Shown here: positions 62,440-64,000 of the stretch, in pieces
Layout of the letters: every line of letters begins with the position of its first letter
Position numbering within the stretch: position 1 is the stretch's first letter
Source: Desulfobacter curvatus DSM 3379
GTDB taxonomy: Bacteria; Desulfobacterota; Desulfobacteria; Desulfobacterales; Desulfobacteraceae
Length of the DNA stretch: 64,000 nt
Direction: 5' to 3'
Assembly (NCBI RefSeq): GCF_000373985.1
Contig: NZ_KB893012.1
Coordinates: 74,406 to 138,405, forward strand
Position numbers and translations under genes: made by a program
Notes under the pieces: generated by a model
The model's database searches: none
Seen by the model: the letters and a program-made list of their open reading frames with translations, nothing else
Told to the model about the DNA's origin: nothing

Positions 62440-63101
62440 GATTTCACCTCCGAAGACAAAGGATTCGGTGGACATATGATTCCGTTTTCCATAACAGCTT
62501 TAAAAAATAAAGGTGTCCGTTTATTATTGAAGTCGATATCGAGCAGCATATATCCTAAGTCCTTAGTATGCCCTTTGTAGTATGAGGCCGGGATCTCTTT
62601 CTCTATCAGTTCGAAAGAGGCTGGGAACTCTCTGCAACCCAGACAAGGCTGATGAAAAAACTGTCCATTTTGCGCCCGTCTGTTAAAGATATTCAGGTGC
62701 TTGCCTTCATTATCATCAGTACCGGCTTTATCTGTCATTGTAAAATGGGCCTCAATGATATATGCAACGTTTCGAAGTAGTGTGGTTGCCCGTTGTTGCC
62801 TGTTTTTGCCGTCATCGACAAGATAATAAAGGCGTTTTCCCTTGCTCATAACCGTTGCAGGGTTGGGCTTGGGAATTTTAGATGCCACTTCATTACGACG
62901 GACATTGTCAAATTTGATGGGGTGTAACACGTGTATTTTGTCAACCACCCAGCGAATGGCAGGTTTCCAGTGAATCGCTTCAAGAATACCTCGAGCAGCA
63001 GACGGTGTCATAACATCATAAGAGACACGTTCCACTTTCATCTCCGGGCGGGTGAAACAGGCATAGTCACCCCAGACTTTCAACTTGATTCCAAATGCCA
63101 T
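62436..63101 (-). CDS. cas5c: Type I-C crRNA-processing protein Cas5c (Cas5d)
   Basis: In type I-C systems, which lack Cas6, Cas5 cuts the repeat hairpin and caps the crRNA 5' handle. The 221-residue protein starts MAFGIKLKVWGDYACFTRPE and has YDVMTPSAARGILEAIHWKP near 28-47, the G-rich and catalytic region of the family. GAGGAGG precedes the ATG. It lies 17 bases after the cas3 stop and overlaps cas8c. Confidence 0.96.
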   Translation of the reverse strand: MAFGIKLKVWGDYACFTRPEMKVERVSYDVMTPSAARGILEAIHWKPAIRWVVDKIHVLHPIKFDNVRRNEVASKIPKPNPATVMSKGKRLYYLVDDGKNRQQRATTLLRNVAYIIEAHFTMTDKAGTDDNEGKHLNIFNRRAQNGQFFHQPCLGCREFPASFELIEKEIPASYYKGHTKDLGYMLLDIDFNNKRTPLFFKAVMENGIICPPNPLSSEVKS

Positions 63102-63118
63102 AACTCCTCCTCGGTAGT

Positions 63119-63817
63119 TTAAATAATAAGATCATCTGCATTCCAGGTCTCGCCTTTTTCCACAACTAAACCCACATCGTCACTATAAGCCGCCTCATTT
63201 TGTAATATTGGAATCTCGTCATGAATTAATTCTATTGCTCCTCCTGTATACAACCGGGTATATTCTCTGGTCCGGACAGCAACAAGATATGGCTGCAACT
63301 TTCTAAGCAAAGTGCCTGGGAATTCAATGTGCCTGAGTTGCTCCACCAGGTTGTGCGCCTCTGATTCCCTGGGTATCACAACACCGACCGTATCTTCCTC
63401 AATGAATTTGAAAGCTTGTGCAACTTCCTTGAAAGGAAACAGCAGATTCTTATCAAGTCTTTTAGGATTCAATCGGCGCATGATCTGTTTTTTATCTAAG
63501 TCTTCTATGTCATAAAGCAGTTCAAAGTAGCGACGCATGACCATGATATTCATGGGATCACAGTCCGGCATACTGCGCATGGCTTCTGCGGTTTTTGAAA
63601 TGCAACGATTAAGCCAGGGCATACGAGGCTTTTTTTCCGGCCCAAAGACAAAAACTTGGCCAAGATCTTCCATCTTTCCCTCACGATTACAACGACCGGC
63701 TGCCTGGGCAATGGAATCCAAACCGGCCATGGCGCGAAAAACTACCGGAAAATCCAGGTCAACCCCTGCCTCCACAAGAGATGTCGAAATCACAACGCAT
63801 TTTTTATTTTCTTTCAG
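63119..63817 (-). pseudogene. cas3: 3' part of cas3, interrupted by an IS element
   Basis: The visible frame starts inside the helicase domain at LKENKKCVVISTSLVEAGVD and continues through DSIAQAAGRCNREG (helicase motif VI) to the normal C-terminus, about 230 residues of an expected 730-800. Upstream, from 63818, the sequence is IS DNA, and the apparent frame continuing into it (MQKTNRTL) is not Cas3. The HD nuclease and the first helicase motifs are not in the window; whether they exist beyond the IS cannot be seen. Confidence 0.85.
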
Positions 63818-64000
63818 TAGTGTCCGGTTAGTTTTTTGCATGTAAAAAACAGCTAAATTTATTGAAAAAACAGTCATTTTTTTGTTGACAAATGTGCGTA
63901 AAAATTTTTGCGCGCCTTGAAAAATTTTACTCAAGGAGCCAAAATGACGCACATTTCAGTCCTCAAAAAGCGAATACAGTCCCTGAATTTTGACAAGTTC
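63818..64000 (+). mobile_element. Left end of an IS4-like insertion sequence inside cas3
   Basis: The junction falls at about 63818, where cas3 similarity stops and TAGTGTCCGGTTAGTTTTTT begins, a typical IS outer end. TTGACA at 63885-63890 may serve the transposase promoter. CCTTGA (63916-63921) and TCAAGG (63931-63936 region) form a short hairpin just before the transposase start that could limit read-through translation. The other end and any target duplication lie outside the window. Confidence 0.75.
63944..64000 (+). CDS. Transposase N-terminus (IS4-like, DUF4372 type)
   Basis: The ATG at 63944 follows AAGGAGCC and opens THISVLKKRIQSLNFDKF to the window edge. This start resembles IS4-family transposases with the N-terminal DUF4372 domain. 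It is read opposite to the cas operon. Only 19 codons are visible. Confidence 0.75.
   Translation, partial: MTHISVLKKRIQSLNFDKF

Noticed and set aside
1..64000. tRNA, rRNA and further riboswitch genes
   Set aside because: I read the intergenic regions for tRNA T-arm patterns and long conserved structured leaders and found none that I could support.

Overview
The window looks like part of the chromosome of an acetate-oxidising, sulfate-reducing member of the Desulfobacterota (Desulfobacter/Desulfotignum-like). This rests on gene content: a diheme-type sdhCAB complex, a malic enzyme with a phosphotransacetylase-like tail, several acetate and monocarboxylate transporters, and a glycolate/lactate-type FAD plus Fe-S oxidoreductase pair. 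No 16S gene is present, so the lineage is inferred.

Layout. Positions 1-3958 carry the translation/secretion operon ffh-rpsP-khpA-rimM-trmD-SPOUT methyltransferase on the minus strand. Positions 3990-8142 hold rlmN, a PP-loop tRNA-thiolation-like gene, nth and cfa. Positions 8186-14265 are a complete branched-chain amino-acid type ABC operon (livKHMGF) with a PaaK-like CoA ligase as its last gene. Positions 14500-21222 hold maeB and sdhCAB, each behind a readable promoter and a long leader.

Positions 21282-43573 are the most unusual part. Four large proteins share a GlnD-like DUF294 nucleotidyltransferase output domain. One is a cytoplasmic cNMP-CBS type; three are membrane-anchored with an extracytoplasmic single Cache domain and PAS. 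They sit near a PAS-sigma-54 activator, a SatP-type acetate transporter behind a near-consensus -24/-12 promoter, and a DUF485 + sodium:solute symporter pair of the ActP type. A 20/21-identical DNA motif lies upstream of both acetate transporter loci. I read this as a candidate short-chain carboxylate sensing and uptake system. A dynamin-like GTPase, a DUF2333-like protein and a DUF3360-like permease lie inside the region.

Positions 43574-49000 contain a large non-coding stretch with a minisatellite, an AEC-family permease, a TRAP permease remnant and glcDF-like genes. Positions 49125-54993 carry a hybrid histidine kinase, a MaoC-like hydratase, a 2-hydroxyacid dehydrogenase and a formylglycine-generating-enzyme-like protein whose C-terminus resembles a DGR variable region.

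Positions 55193-64000 are a type I-C CRISPR-Cas locus: 24 repeats, a leader promoter, cas2-cas1-cas4, a Fic-domain gene translationally coupled to cas4, then cas7-cas8c-cas5 and the 3' part of cas3. An IS element that continues past the window edge cuts cas3. A roughly 55-nt hairpin-forming repeat occurs three times (84, 14675 and 43941) and may be a dispersed regulatory or terminator-like element.
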